Positions 10,639 to 19,916 of a stretch of 64,000 nt of DNA are shown here, piece after piece; the first letter of the stretch is position 1, and each line of letters starts with the position of its first letter. The position numbers and the translations under genes are program-made. A model generated the notes under the pieces. The model did not search any database, was not told the DNA's origin, and saw only the letters and a program-made list of their open reading frames with translations. This DNA is from Paraburkholderia rhizosphaerae (lineage in GTDB: Bacteria; Pseudomonadota; Gammaproteobacteria; Burkholderiales; Burkholderiaceae): positions 209,280 to 273,279 of the forward strand of contig NZ_SORE01000009.1 of NCBI RefSeq assembly GCF_004366595.1, read 5' to 3'.

Positions 10639-10678
10639 GTTATTGCTCGGTGTTGCGCGTTATTGCGCGCTGTTGCGT
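10639..10678. repeat. Two-copy 20-bp tandem repeat upstream of recN
   Basis: GTTATTGCTCGGTGTTGCGC at 10639-10658 is followed immediately by a second copy at 10659-10678 that differs at three positions. It lies in the 214-bp gap between nadK and recN, in what should be the recN promoter or leader region. The rest of this gap shows nothing else recognisable. Confidence 0.6.
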
Positions 10679-10772
10679 ATCCAATGCCGCCGGGTTTGTC
10701 GACCGGCTCGCCAGTCAGTTCGTGCGGTCATTGCGCAGCGATTCTGTTGTTTCGGGCGCTCAACTCTCCGGA

Positions 10773-11681
10773 TCAGTCTTCATCGGGCTCATCGTCATCG
10801 TGCGACGGGTATTCGTTCCAGTGCAGCTTCTTGCGCAGCGTCGCGTAGTAGCTATAACCGACCGGATGCAGGAACGGCACCATGTGACGCGAGCGGCGCA
10901 CTTCGATCGTGTCGTTCAGCTCCATTGACGTGAACGACTGCATATCGAAGTTCACGTTGACGTCACGGCCCGAAATGATCTGGATGCTGACATTCGAATG
11001 GTCGGGCAGCACGATCGGCCGGTTCGACAGCGCGTGTGGCGCGATCGGCACGAGCACGATGCCCTCGAGTTGCGGATGCAGGATCGGCCCGTTAGACGAC
11101 AGCGCGTACGCGGTCGAACCAGTGGGCGTCGCGACGATCAGCCCGTCCGAGCGCTGGTTGTACATGAAGCGGCCGTCCACCGACACGCGCAGCTCCGCCA
11201 TACCGGACACGCCACTGCGGTTCACGACCACGTCGTTGAACGCGAGCGCGTGATAGATCGGGTCGCCCTCGCGCATGATGCGCGCTTCGAGCAGCATGCG
11301 CTCCTCGCGCTCGAAGCTGCCGCCGAGCATCTGCGGCACGATCTTCTGCATGTCGGAGATCGGGATGTCGGTGATGAAGCCCAGCCGGCCATGGTTAATG
11401 CCGATTAGCGGGGTCTTGTACGGTGCAAGCTGCCGGCCGATGCCGAGCATCGTCCCATCGCCGCCGAGCACGACGGCGACGTCGGCGCGCGCGCCGATCT
11501 CCGCGGGCGTCAGCACCGGGTGGCCGGTCACGCCGATCTCCTGCGCGATTTGCGCTTCGAATACGACTTCGAAGCCGCGCTTGGCGATGCACGACGCGAG
11601 CTGCATCAGCGGCTCGCCGATGCCTGGCGTCTGAGTGCGCCCGACGAGCGCAACGGTCTTGAACTGGCTGGTAACTTGCAT
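10773..11681 (-). CDS. nadK: NAD kinase
   Basis: A 302-residue ATP-NAD kinase making NADP from NAD in the cytoplasm. The catalytic GGDGT motif is at residues 73-77 ([11 protein letters not shown]), followed by [17 protein letters not shown] and the NAD-binding [16 protein letters not shown]. The ATG at 11679-11681 is preferred to an in-frame start 18 codons upstream, because [15 protein letters not shown] matches the family N-terminus. It is divergent from hrcA. Confidence 0.94.
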   Translation of the reverse strand: MQVTSQFKTVALVGRTQTPGIGEPLMQLASCIAKRGFEVVFEAQIAQEIGVTGHPVLTPAEIGARADVAVVLGGDGTMLGIGRQLAPYKTPLIGINHGRLGFITDIPISDMQKIVPQMLGGSFEREERMLLEARIMREGDPIYHALAFNDVVVNRSGVSGMAELRVSVDGRFMYNQRSDGLIVATPTGSTAYALSSNGPILHPQLEGIVLVPIAPHALSNRPIVLPDHSNVSIQIISGRDVNVNFDMQSFTSMELNDTIEVRRSRHMVPFLHPVGYSYYATLRKKLHWNEYPSHDDDEPDED

Positions 11682-11997
11682 GCCGGCATTACACCATAGC
11701 TGCGTGCCGAAAAGAACCGTCGCCGCGCGCGGCACCGCGCGGCAATGGGCGTTGGCGCGGGTGGGCGCCGCCGTCCAGCCTGTAGTCGATTATCGTTAGA
11801 ATGGTGAAGCGGCGATGACAAAGGCTGGCCGGCGTGTGGTTTGGCGCATCGGCGCATACCTTCGCATAACGGGTTCGCTTCGCATCGTGCAGCAGCGCAA
11901 CGCTTGGGCGAGCCCGCCGGCCGGTGCGCTCAGGGTTGTCATCAGGGGTGTGATTAAGGCTCGCGGCAGCATCGTCATTGAGCTAGAATTTTTCGCC
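11682..11997. other. Intergenic region between nadK and hrcA
   Basis: 316 bp between two divergent genes. TAGAAT at 11797-11802 resembles a -10 element but has no convincing -35 partner. No CIRCE element (TTAGCACTC-N9-GAGTGCTAA) and no clear sigma-32 promoter were found. An in-frame upstream extension of hrcA back to 11815 has no family-like residues. Confidence 0.5.
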
Positions 11998-13032
11998 ATG
12001 TTAGATCCTCGCGCACAAACCCTCCTCAAAACGCTGATCGAGCGGTATATCGCCGAAGGTCAGCCGGTCGGCTCGCGCACGTTGTCGCGATACTCCGGGC
12101 TCGAACTGAGCCCGGCGACGATCCGCAACGTGATGTCCGACCTCGAGGAACTCGGTCTCGTCATCAGCCCGCATACGTCGGCTGGGCGCATTCCGACGCC
12201 GCGCGGATACCGGCTCTTTGTCGACACGATGTTGACTGTCGAATCGGTCGCCGACGAAGCCGCCGTCACACAAGCCGTCAAGAAGACCTTGCAGGCAGAC
12301 ACGCTGCAGGCCGGCGAGCCGCAAAAGATTGTCGCAGCTGCGGCGAGCGTGCTGTCCAACCTGTCGCAGTTCGCCGGTGTGATCCTGACGCCGCGGCGCA
12401 GCCACGTATTCAAGCAGATCGAATTCATGCGCCTGTCCGACAAGCGCATTCTGCTGATTATCGTGACGCCCGAAGGCGATGTGCAGAACCGCATGATGGC
12501 AACCCAGCGCGACTACTCGCCGGCCGAACTGATCGAGGCGTCGAACTACATCAATATGCATTTTGCGGGGCTGTCATTCGACGAAGTGCGGCGCCGGTTG
12601 CGCGAGGAAATCGACCAGCTGCGCGGCGATATGACAACGCTGATGCACGCGGCGGTCACCGCGAGCACCGATGAAACCGACACCGGCGAAACCGTGTTGA
12701 TTTCTGGCGAACGCAAGCTGCTCGAAGTGGCCGACCTTTCGTCGGACATGGCGCGTTTGCGCAAGCTGTTCGATGTGTTCGACCAAAAGACCAGCCTCCT
12801 TCAGTTGCTCGACGTGTCGAGCCACGCGCAAGGCGTGCAGATTTTCATCGGCGGCGAGTCCAATCTCGTGCCGATCGAAGAAATGAGCGTCGTGACCGCG
12901 CCGTACGAGGTGAACGGCAAGATTGTCGGTACGCTCGGCGTAATCGGACCGACACGCATGGCTTATAACCGTGTGATACCGATTGTCGACATCACCGCGC
13001 GGCTTCTGTCGTTGACGCTGAGCCAGCAATAG
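11998..13032 (+). CDS. hrcA: Heat-inducible transcription repressor HrcA
   Basis: A 344-residue repressor of class I heat-shock genes that binds CIRCE operators. The winged-helix N-terminus is [20 protein letters not shown] with [20 protein letters not shown]. The HrcA core contains [20 protein letters not shown], and the C-terminus has [11 protein letters not shown] and the ending [20 protein letters not shown]. The ATG at 11998 matches the family N-terminus (MLDPRAQ). No CIRCE site is present here, so its targets (usually groESL) are elsewhere. It stands at the head of a heat-shock neighbourhood that continues to dnaJ. Confidence 0.95.
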   Translation: MLDPRAQTLLKTLIERYIAEGQPVGSRTLSRYSGLELSPATIRNVMSDLEELGLVISPHTSAGRIPTPRGYRLFVDTMLTVESVADEAAVTQAVKKTLQADTLQAGEPQKIVAAAASVLSNLSQFAGVILTPRRSHVFKQIEFMRLSDKRILLIIVTPEGDVQNRMMATQRDYSPAELIEASNYINMHFAGLSFDEVRRRLREEIDQLRGDMTTLMHAAVTASTDETDTGETVLISGERKLLEVADLSSDMARLRKLFDVFDQKTSLLQLLDVSSHAQGVQIFIGGESNLVPIEEMSVVTAPYEVNGKIVGTLGVIGPTRMAYNRVIPIVDITARLLSLTLSQQ

Positions 13033-13119
13033 CGGCTTTGCGGTTGCCGCCATCATGCGACAGCGCGCTGTGCCTGCCTATCTGCCGAATGGCCAGCTTT
13101 CGGCCATGGACCGCACCGC

Positions 13120-13125
13120 TATAAT
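13120..13125 (+). promoter_or_regulatory. Possible -10 element upstream of hemH
   Basis: A consensus TATAAT 72 bp before the hemH start, in the hrcA-hemH gap. No good -35 hexamer lies 16-18 bp upstream, so the assignment is weak. Confidence 0.3.
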
Positions 13126-13196
13126 GGCTTTCACCTGAAAGCGTTGCCGCGTACAGCGGTCCTTGTAGTTTGCCCATTTGCTATTGCCTGTTGCCC

Positions 13197-14267
13197 ATGC
13201 ACTTTGATCTCGAGCGGCCTCTGCAGTCTGCTGTCGCACATCGCGTCGCGGTCCTGCTGATCAATCTCGGTACGCCCGATGCACCGACGACCGGCGCGGT
13301 GCGGCGCTATCTCGCGGAGTTTCTGTCCGACCCGCGCGTGGTGGAAATTCCGGCGGCGCTCTGGCAAATCATTTTGCGCACAATGATCTTGCCGTTCCGC
13401 AGTCCGGCGTCGGCAAAGAAATATGCGGCGGTATGGATGCCCGAAGGGTCCCCGCTCCGGGTCTACACGGAAAAGCAGGTGGAAGGACTGCGCCAGTTGC
13501 TGCACGCGAACGAGTACGCGGTGATCGTCGACTACGCGATGCGCTATGGCACGCCCAACATCCCGTCGATGCTGAATCAGTTGAAGCTGGCGGGCGCGGA
13601 GCGCGTGCTGCTGATGCCGATGTATCCTCAGTACTCGTCGTCGACCACCGCGACAGCCTTCGACGCGGCGTTCGGCGCGCTCAAACGGATGCGCAATCAG
13701 CTTGAGATTCGCACTGTGCGCCAGTACGCAGACCATCCCGCGTATATCGCCGCGCTTGCGGCCCAGGTGCATCACCACTGGCACGCGCACGGGCGCCCCG
13801 ATTTTGCGGCGGGAGACAAACTGGTATTGAGTTTCCATGGCGTGCCCAAACGTACGCTGGACCTCGGCGATCCGTATCACGAGCAGTGTCAGCAAACAGC
13901 GTCCCTGCTGATGCGCGCGCTCGAACTGACGCCGGTCGAGTGCCGGGTCACGTTCCAGTCGCGCTTCGGCAAGGCCGAATGGCTGCAGCCTTATACGGCG
14001 CCGACCGTGAAGGAACTGGGCGCCGCGGGCGTGCGCCGTGTCGATGTTTTTTGCCCCGGCTTCACGGCCGACTGTCTCGAGACGATCGAGGAAATCGGCA
14101 TGGAGGTTCGCGACGAATTCATACACGCGGGAGGCAAGGAGTTCCATGCGATTGCCTGCCTGAATGCGACGCACGCATGGATCGCCGCGCTGGGCGAAAT
14201 TGTCGCGCAGCACCTGCAGGGCTGGCCGGTGCAGACAAGCGCGCCGCAAGCGGCGGTTGCGTCGTGA
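13197..14267 (+). CDS. hemH: Ferrochelatase
   Basis: A 356-residue ferrochelatase that inserts Fe2+ into protoporphyrin IX, the last step of heme synthesis. Visible family blocks are [15 protein letters not shown], the [18 protein letters not shown] segment, [16 protein letters not shown], the catalytic His in [11 protein letters not shown], and [15 protein letters not shown] with the conserved Glu. It ends with [17 protein letters not shown]. The ATG at 13197 (MHFDLERPL) is used; an in-frame start nine codons upstream adds unrelated residues. Confidence 0.95.
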   Translation: MHFDLERPLQSAVAHRVAVLLINLGTPDAPTTGAVRRYLAEFLSDPRVVEIPAALWQIILRTMILPFRSPASAKKYAAVWMPEGSPLRVYTEKQVEGLRQLLHANEYAVIVDYAMRYGTPNIPSMLNQLKLAGAERVLLMPMYPQYSSSTTATAFDAAFGALKRMRNQLEIRTVRQYADHPAYIAALAAQVHHHWHAHGRPDFAAGDKLVLSFHGVPKRTLDLGDPYHEQCQQTASLLMRALELTPVECRVTFQSRFGKAEWLQPYTAPTVKELGAAGVRRVDVFCPGFTADCLETIEEIGMEVRDEFIHAGGKEFHAIACLNATHAWIAALGEIVAQHLQGWPVQTSAPQAAVAS

Positions 14268-14440
14268 GCGTACGCGGTTCGGGCGAGATTGAATTGCGCC
14301 GCGCGTGGCGATGGAGCGCCGGTGTACTGGCGCCAGTCGACGGCAGGTATGGCATCTGCGTCGCCTGTCCCGTAGTTTGCTTCGTGTGCGTCGGTAACTT
14401 TGCGGCGCACGACACGCTTGAATGTCAGATTGACGGATAG

Positions 14441-14848
14441 ATGAACTACAGGATTTCGACCGAACCGGACGCACGGCTACGTATCGACAAGTGGCTATGG
14501 GCCGCCCGCTTTTTCAAAACGCGATCGCTTGCGGCAGAAGCGGTCGACAAGGGGCGGGTACGCATCGGCGGCGCGACGGTCAAGCCGGCGAAGGACGTGC
14601 GCGTCGGCGATCTTGTCGAGATCGAGATCGAGCGGGTCGTCTGGCAGGTGCAGGTATTGGGTGTGTGCGACGTGCGTGGTCCGGCTTCGGTCGCGCAAAC
14701 GCTTTATGCGGAAACGAACGAAAGCCGGGTAAAGCGGCAGGTCGAACTGGAGCGGCGTAAGCATTTCCAGGAGCCGGCCGCGACGCTGCACGGCCGGCCG
14801 ACCAAACGCGACCGGCGAGTTATCGACAAACTTTCAGGTGGGGATTGA
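14441..14848 (+). CDS. hslR: Heat-shock protein 15 (S4-domain RNA-binding protein)
   Basis: A 135-residue protein with an N-terminal S4 RNA-binding domain (LRIDKWLWAARFFKTRSLAA ... KGRVRIGGATVKPAKDVRVG) and a basic C-terminal tail, as in Hsp15. Hsp15 recognises stalled, peptidyl-tRNA-carrying 50S subunits and helps recycle them after heat shock. It lies between hemH and grpE, consistent with a heat-shock neighbourhood. No sigma-32-like promoter was found directly upstream in the 173-bp gap. Confidence 0.9.
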   Translation: MNYRISTEPDARLRIDKWLWAARFFKTRSLAAEAVDKGRVRIGGATVKPAKDVRVGDLVEIEIERVVWQVQVLGVCDVRGPASVAQTLYAETNESRVKRQVELERRKHFQEPAATLHGRPTKRDRRVIDKLSGGD

Positions 14849-14981
14849 ACAGCTTTTCCATCGTCGCGTGCACACCGCCATACTCCGTGGTGTGGTCGTT
14901 GACGGCGCCGGACATGCAGATGGTCGTGGTTCCCGCGATGAGCACCAAAGCGACCACCGATATTGCGAAGGTCAGTTTCAC
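14820..14981 (-). CDS. Small putative secreted or membrane peptide (53 aa)
   Basis: A short frame starting with GTG at 14979-14981. A strong ribosome-binding site (GGGGGAG about 6 bases upstream on the minus strand) supports it. The product begins MKLTFAISVVALVLIAGTTT, which looks like a signal peptide or single membrane helix, followed by a short hydrophilic tail ending KLFNPHLKVCR. It is convergent with hslR and overlaps its 3' end by 29 bases. I do not recognise a family. Support comes only from the ribosome-binding site and the signal-like N-terminus; a chance frame is possible. Confidence 0.4.
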   Translation of the reverse strand: MKLTFAISVVALVLIAGTTTICMSGAVNDHTTEYGGVHATMEKLFNPHLKVCR

Positions 14982-15376
14982 GGTACTCCCCCAGGAGATC
15001 CAGAGCGGGAAACGGGCGGTTCGGTGGTAAGGGATACGTCAGATTAGGGTAAACATGCCTTTTCCGACGTTCTCAATGAGTTTAGGCCACTCGCGAATCG
15101 CGCTCAATCTCAATATGATGGCGGTCGAGTAATCGGTGTTACGGCGAATTTCCCGCCGCGATTTATTGCCCCGTCGCGGTGCAAAAAGGGCTGGCGCACC
15201 GCTTGAAACCGTGTGCGGCATCCCTATCTGCACGATTGCTGCGCAGCCGGCATGTTGTGGATTTGCAACGAGCGTTGTGGACGGTGAACCGGCCCGTAAC
15301 CGGTCGGTCAACCCTGAGCGCCGGGCGGCACGCCGGCTGTCTGGATGGTTTTAATTTTTTATCGACTTTCAGCGAC
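14982..15376. other. Upstream region of grpE
   Basis: 395 bp without a convincing gene apart from the sigma-32-type promoter at 15202-15229. Short frames on both strands here lack ribosome-binding sites and family-like sequence. Confidence 0.5.
15202..15229 (+). promoter_or_regulatory. Sigma-32-type heat-shock promoter of grpE
   Basis: CTTGAA at 15202-15207, 14 bases, then CCCTATCT at 15222-15229. This closely fits the sigma-32 consensus (CTTGAA, 13-17 bp, CCCCATnT). It lies about 150 bp before the grpE ATG. Confidence 0.7.
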
Positions 15377-15958
15377 ATGGAAAACACGCAAGAGAAACCG
15401 ACGAGCCAGAATCCCACGCCCGCCGACGATGCCGCGCGCCAGGCTACCGATCAAGCCGCGCAGCAGGCTGGCGCCGCAAACGCGCAGTCCGCGAGCACGC
15501 CGTCGAGCGCAGAAGCCGCACTCGCCGAAGCTCAGGCGAAGGTCGCCGAGTTGCAGGAGAGCTTCCTTCGCGCGAAGGCCGAAACCGAAAACGTGCGCCG
15601 CCGCGCGCAGGAAGACATCGCGAAGGCGCACAAATTCGCGATCGAGAACTTTGCTGAGCATCTGCTGCCGGTGGTCGATAGCCTGGAAGCCGCCGTTACT
15701 CACTCTTCCGATGACCTCGTGAAAGTGCGCGAAGGTGTCGAATTGACGTTGCGTCAGTTGACCGGTGCGCTCGAGAAAGGGCGCGTCGTCGCGCTGAATC
15801 CGGTCGGCGAGAAGTTCGACCCGCATCGCCATCAGGCAGTGTCGATGGTGCCGGCCGAACAGGAAGCGAATACCGTCGTCTCGGTTCTTCAAAAGGGCTA
15901 TGTGATCAACGACCGGGTGCTGCGCCCGGCGCTCGTCACGGTCGCGCAGCCGAAGTAA
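15377..15958 (+). CDS. grpE: Nucleotide exchange factor GrpE
   Basis: A 193-residue GrpE that releases ADP from DnaK. An Ala/Gln-rich N-terminus is followed by a long coiled coil ([40 protein letters not shown]) and the C-terminal beta domain with [18 protein letters not shown] and [20 protein letters not shown]. The ATG at 15377 is chosen; an upstream in-frame extension covers the sigma-32 promoter region and is not family-like. It is followed by the thioredoxin-like gene and dnaK. Confidence 0.95.
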   Translation: MENTQEKPTSQNPTPADDAARQATDQAAQQAGAANAQSASTPSSAEAALAEAQAKVAELQESFLRAKAETENVRRRAQEDIAKAHKFAIENFAEHLLPVVDSLEAAVTHSSDDLVKVREGVELTLRQLTGALEKGRVVALNPVGEKFDPHRHQAVSMVPAEQEANTVVSVLQKGYVINDRVLRPALVTVAQPK

Positions 15959-16015
15959 CGGTGGCGTGTCTCCTCCGGCATTCAATGTCAGCCAGCTTTG
16001 TCGCAATCACGCTTT

Positions 16016-16408
16016 ATGGCCAGTATCGCTGTTGATGCATCCGCCTTCGCTACTTTCGAGATGGGGGAATTGAGCGCCGACTCGTTCGACGCCGGCCTCG
16101 AATCCGCCGGCGACGAACTGGCGGTGGTGTTTTTCTGGGGCTTTGACTGCTTCAACTGCGAAATCGCGAAGAAAGCGATGCTGGCCCGGCCGGACGCGAT
16201 CCGTGCGCTCGGCTTGCGCTGGTTTCACAGCAATGTCTATGAACATCGCGAGCTTGGCCGCCGCTTTATGCTGCATGGCGTGCCGACCTGGTTTTTCTTC
16301 CATCGGGGCAAGCGCCTCGGCCGTGCGACCGGCTGGCACGGCCTCGCTCAGTTCGAGGCTGCGGTAGCCGCCGCCCGTGAGAAGATCCGCGCGGCGGCCG
16401 GCGATTGA
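16016..16408 (+). CDS. Thioredoxin-family protein
   Basis: A 130-residue thioredoxin-fold protein with a CxxC active site (FFWGFDCFNCEIAKKAM) and the cis-Pro loop HGVPTWFFFHRGKRLGR. It lies between grpE and dnaK, a position conserved in Burkholderiales. A redox role tied to the chaperone system is therefore plausible, but the partner is unknown. The active-site dipeptide is Phe-Asn rather than Gly-Pro, so its redox potential may differ from that of classical thioredoxin. ATG at 16016 is used; a TTG six codons upstream is an alternative. Confidence 0.82.
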   Translation: MASIAVDASAFATFEMGELSADSFDAGLESAGDELAVVFFWGFDCFNCEIAKKAMLARPDAIRALGLRWFHSNVYEHRELGRRFMLHGVPTWFFFHRGKRLGRATGWHGLAQFEAAVAAAREKIRAAAGD

Positions 16409-16439
16409 AAAAAATTAAAGACCGCATAAAGCGAAAGGT

Positions 16440-16468
16440 CTTGAAAACACTGCCGACGTACTTATTTT
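16440..16468 (+). promoter_or_regulatory. Sigma-32-type heat-shock promoter of dnaK
   Basis: CTTGAAA at 16440-16446, 14 bases, then CTTATTTT at 16461-16468, about 85 bp upstream of dnaK. The -35-like box is a perfect match; the second box is a weaker match to CCCCATnT. Confidence 0.55.
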
Positions 16469-16551
16469 GAGTGCAGGTATGAATTGAGGGGCGGGACGGC
16501 CGGCAAATGAACGGCGTTTCCGCAGCGATCAAAGTCAGGAGATTAGTCAAA

Positions 16552-18501
16552 ATGGGCAAAATCATCGGTATCGACCTCGGCACCACGAACTCGTGTGTGG
16601 CGCTGATGGAAGGCAATCAGGTCAAAGTGATCGAAAACTCGGAAGGCGCCCGCACGACGCCGTCGATCATCGCGTACATGGACGACAACGAAGTGCTCGT
16701 CGGCGCGCCTGCTAAACGCCAATCGGTTACCAACCCGAAGAACACGCTGTTCGCGGTCAAGCGTCTGATCGGTCGCCGCTTCGAAGAGAAGGAAGTCCAG
16801 AAGGACATCGGCCTGATGCCGTACAAGATCGTCAAGGCTGAAAACGGCGATGCGTGGGTTGAAGCGCACGGTCAGAAGCTCGCGCCGCCGCAGATCTCCG
16901 CGGAAGTACTGCGCAAGATGAAGAAGACCGCCGAAGACTACCTCGGCGAGCCGGTTACCGAAGCCGTCATTACCGTTCCCGCGTACTTCAACGACAGCCA
17001 GCGTCAGGCGACCAAGGATGCCGGCCGCATCGCCGGCCTCGAAGTGAAGCGGATCATCAACGAGCCGACTGCGGCCGCGCTCGCGTTCGGTCTCGACAAG
17101 GCCGAAAAGGGCGACCGCAAGATCGCGGTGTTCGACCTCGGCGGCGGTACGTTCGATATTTCGATCATCGAAATCGCGGATGTGGATGGCGAAATGCAGT
17201 TCGAAGTGCTGTCGACGAACGGCGATACGTTCCTCGGTGGTGAAGACTTCGACCAGCGCATCATCGATTACATCATCAGCGAGTTCAAGAAGGAGCAGGG
17301 CGTCGACCTGTCGAAGGACGTGCTCGCGCTGCAGCGCCTGAAGGAAGCGGCTGAAAAGGCGAAGATCGAGTTGTCGTCGACGCAGCAGACCGACATCAAC
17401 CTGCCGTACATCACGGCGGACGCGTCGGGTCCGAAGCACTTGAATCTCAAGTTCACGCGCGCGAAGCTCGAAGCGCTCGTCGAAGAACTGATCGAGCGCA
17501 CGATCGAACCGTGCCGTACGGCAATCAAGGATGCGGGCGTGAAGGTCGGCGAAATCGACGACGTGATCCTCGTCGGTGGTATGACGCGTATGCCGAAGGT
17601 GCAGGAAAAGGTGAAGGAGTTCTTCGGCAAGGATCCGCGCCGTGACGTGAACCCGGACGAAGCCGTTGCCGTTGGCGCCGCGATCCAGGGCCAGGTGTTG
17701 TCGGGCGACCGCAAGGACGTGCTGCTGCTCGACGTGACTCCGCTGTCGCTCGGCATCGAGACGCTCGGCGGCGTGATGACGAAGATGATCAACAAGAACA
17801 CCACGATCCCGACGAAGCACGCGCAGGTGTATTCGACGGCCGACGACAACCAGTCGGCGGTGACGATCAAGGTGTTCCAGGGCGAACGCGAGATGGCGGC
17901 CGGCAACAAGCTGCTCGGCGAGTTCAACCTCGAGGGCATTCCGCCGGCTCCGCGCGGTGTGCCTCAAATCGAAGTGAGCTTCGACATCGACGCGAACGGT
18001 ATCCTGCACGTCGGCGCGAAGGATAAGGCGACCGGCAAGGAAAACCGGATCACGATCAAGGCGAACTCGGGCCTGTCCGAAGCCGAGATCGAGAAGATGG
18101 TGAAGGACGCGGAAGCGAACGCCGAAGAAGATCACAAGTTGCGCGAACTGGCCGATGCCCGCAACCAGGGCGACGCGCTGGTGCACAGCACGAAGAAAGC
18201 GCTCACCGAATACGGCGACAAGCTCGACGCCGGCGAGAAGGAAAAGATCGAAGCAGCGTTGAAGGACCTCGAAGAGACGCTGAAGAACGCCTCGGCCGAC
18301 AAGGCCGCGATCGAAGCGAAGATCGAGACGGTTGCGACCGCGTCGCAGAAGCTCGGCGAGAAGATGTACGCCGATATGCAGGCCGCGCAGGGTGCGGCCG
18401 GCGCAGCGGCGGGTGCCGCGGCCGCCGACCACGCGTCAGCGGCAGGCGAGAAGTCCGACGACGTTGTCGATGCGGACTTCAAGGAAGTGAAGAAGGACTA
18501 A
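16552..18501 (+). CDS. dnaK: Chaperone protein DnaK (Hsp70)
   Basis: A 649-residue Hsp70. The ATPase domain starts [20 protein letters not shown] and has the phosphate loops [13 protein letters not shown] and [14 protein letters not shown]. The linker region [19 protein letters not shown] is followed by the substrate-binding domain, and the C-terminal lid ends [15 protein letters not shown] good AGGAG ribosome-binding site precedes the ATG at 16552. It has its own sigma-32-type promoter in addition to one before grpE and is followed by dnaJ. Confidence 0.98.
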   Translation: MGKIIGIDLGTTNSCVALMEGNQVKVIENSEGARTTPSIIAYMDDNEVLVGAPAKRQSVTNPKNTLFAVKRLIGRRFEEKEVQKDIGLMPYKIVKAENGDAWVEAHGQKLAPPQISAEVLRKMKKTAEDYLGEPVTEAVITVPAYFNDSQRQATKDAGRIAGLEVKRIINEPTAAALAFGLDKAEKGDRKIAVFDLGGGTFDISIIEIADVDGEMQFEVLSTNGDTFLGGEDFDQRIIDYIISEFKKEQGVDLSKDVLALQRLKEAAEKAKIELSSTQQTDINLPYITADASGPKHLNLKFTRAKLEALVEELIERTIEPCRTAIKDAGVKVGEIDDVILVGGMTRMPKVQEKVKEFFGKDPRRDVNPDEAVAVGAAIQGQVLSGDRKDVLLLDVTPLSLGIETLGGVMTKMINKNTTIPTKHAQVYSTADDNQSAVTIKVFQGEREMAAGNKLLGEFNLEGIPPAPRGVPQIEVSFDIDANGILHVGAKDKATGKENRITIKANSGLSEAEIEKMVKDAEANAEEDHKLRELADARNQGDALVHSTKKALTEYGDKLDAGEKEKIEAALKDLEETLKNASADKAAIEAKIETVATASQKLGEKMYADMQAAQGAAGAAAGAAAADHASAAGEKSDDVVDADFKEVKKD

Positions 18502-18522
18502 GCCGAGGTGCCGTCTGACCAA

Positions 18523-18550
18523 GGCCGCGCGTATCGAGTCGCGCGCGGCC
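18523..18550 (+). other. Stable hairpin between dnaK and dnaJ
   Basis: GGCCGCGCG at 18523-18531 and CGCGCGGCC at 18542-18550 form a perfect 9-bp stem with a 10-base loop, starting 21 bases after the dnaK stop. There is no T-run after it, so it is not a standard terminator. It may lower dnaJ expression relative to dnaK, or protect the dnaK mRNA 3' end. Confidence 0.5.
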
Positions 18551-18759
18551 CGGCTACAAGACCTGCGGTAAACCCTGTAGGGAGCCGTACGGAAAACGCG
18601 CCTGGCGAGCCTTCACGGCTCTCCGGGCACATTTGTTTTATGGCGGGCATGGCTTTGCGCCGGCACACAGCCGCGCGAGGCCAGCTCCGGGCGAGTCGCT
18701 AGACTCCAGCATTCATGAGGAGCCGCCGCGTCGCAGTGCGCGGATGGCGTTGAACCGAT

Positions 18760-19896
18760 ATGGCGAAACGGGATTACTACGAGGTTCTGGGCGTCGCGAA
18801 GAACGCGAGCGACGACGAGATCAAGAAGGCTTATCGCAAGCTCGCGATGAAGTATCACCCCGACCGTAATCCGGGCAACAAGGATGCGGAAGAGCATTTC
18901 AAGGAAGCGAAAGAAGCTTATGAAATGCTGTCGGATTCGCAGAAACGCGGCGCGTACGACCAGTACGGCCACGCGGGCGTCGATCCGAACATGGGGGCGG
19001 CGGGCGCCCAGGGCTTCGGCGGGTTTGCCGACGCGTTCGGCGATATTTTCGGCGACATCTTCGGCCAGGCGGCTGGCGGCGCTGCCCGCGGCGGCCGCGC
19101 TGGCCCGCAGGTGTATCGCGGCGCGGATCTGCGCTACAGCATGGAAATCACGCTGGAGCAGGCGGCACATGGCTACGACACGCAAATCCGCGTGCCGAGC
19201 TGGGTGTCCTGCGAGGTCTGCCACGGCTCGGGCGCGAAGCCAGGCACGAAGCCGGAAACCTGTCCGACCTGTAGCGGCAGCGGCACCGTGCGGATGTCGC
19301 AAGGCTTTTTCAGCATCCAGCAGACGTGCCCGAAGTGCCATGGCACCGGCACCTATATTCCCGAGCCTTGCACGCATTGCCATGGGGCAGGCAAGACCAA
19401 GGAAACCAAGACACTCGAAGTGAAGATTCCCGCCGGGATCGACGACGGCATGCGCATCCGCTCGGCCGGCAATGGCGAGCCGGGCATCAATGGCGGTCCG
19501 TCGGGCGATCTTTACGTCGAGATCCATATCAAGCCGCACTCGGTTTTCGAGCGCGACGGCGACGACCTGCATTGCCAGATGCCGATCCCGTTCACCACGG
19601 CGGCATTGGGCGGTGAGATCGAGGTGCCGACGCTGGCTGGCCGCGCGAGCTTTACGGTGCCGGAAGGCACGCAGTCGGGCAAGACGTTCCGTCTGCGCGG
19701 CAAGGGCATCAAGGGTCTGCGTTCGAGCATCGCCGGCGACCTTTACGTGCATGTTCAGGTCGAGACGCCGGTCAAGCTGACCGACACGCAGCGGGATCTG
19801 TTGCAGCAATTCGAGAAGTCGCTTGTCGAGGGTGGTGCGCGTCATAGCCCTCAAAGCAAGAGCTGGTTTGACCGGGTCAAGAGCTTTTTCGATTAA
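18760..19896 (+). CDS. dnaJ: Chaperone protein DnaJ (Hsp40)
   Basis: A 378-residue type I DnaJ. The J domain ([20 protein letters not shown], with HPD in [10 protein letters not shown]) is followed by a Gly/Phe-rich region. Next are four zinc-binding CxxCxGxG repeats ([32 protein letters not shown]) at about residues 149-210, then the C-terminal substrate-binding domain. It stimulates the DnaK ATPase and delivers substrates. It is co-directional with dnaK, 258 bp downstream, with a strong hairpin between them. Confidence 0.98.
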   Translation: MAKRDYYEVLGVAKNASDDEIKKAYRKLAMKYHPDRNPGNKDAEEHFKEAKEAYEMLSDSQKRGAYDQYGHAGVDPNMGAAGAQGFGGFADAFGDIFGDIFGQAAGGAARGGRAGPQVYRGADLRYSMEITLEQAAHGYDTQIRVPSWVSCEVCHGSGAKPGTKPETCPTCSGSGTVRMSQGFFSIQQTCPKCHGTGTYIPEPCTHCHGAGKTKETKTLEVKIPAGIDDGMRIRSAGNGEPGINGGPSGDLYVEIHIKPHSVFERDGDDLHCQMPIPFTTAALGGEIEVPTLAGRASFTVPEGTQSGKTFRLRGKGIKGLRSSIAGDLYVHVQVETPVKLTDTQRDLLQQFEKSLVEGGARHSPQSKSWFDRVKSFFD

Positions 19897-19916
19897 ATTC
19901 GAGTTAGTGCAACCTG

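Noticed and set aside
10559..10772. A LexA box upstream of recN
   Set aside because: CTGT occurs, but no CTGT-N8-ACAG arrangement is present.
11682..16551. A CIRCE operator for HrcA near hrcA, grpE or dnaK
   Set aside because: No TTAGCACTC-N9-GAGTGCTAA-like sequence was found in these gaps.
16543..18432. A 629-codon open frame opposite dnaK
   Set aside because: Antisense to dnaK; long antisense frames opposite dnaK are common in GC-rich genomes and have no independent support.
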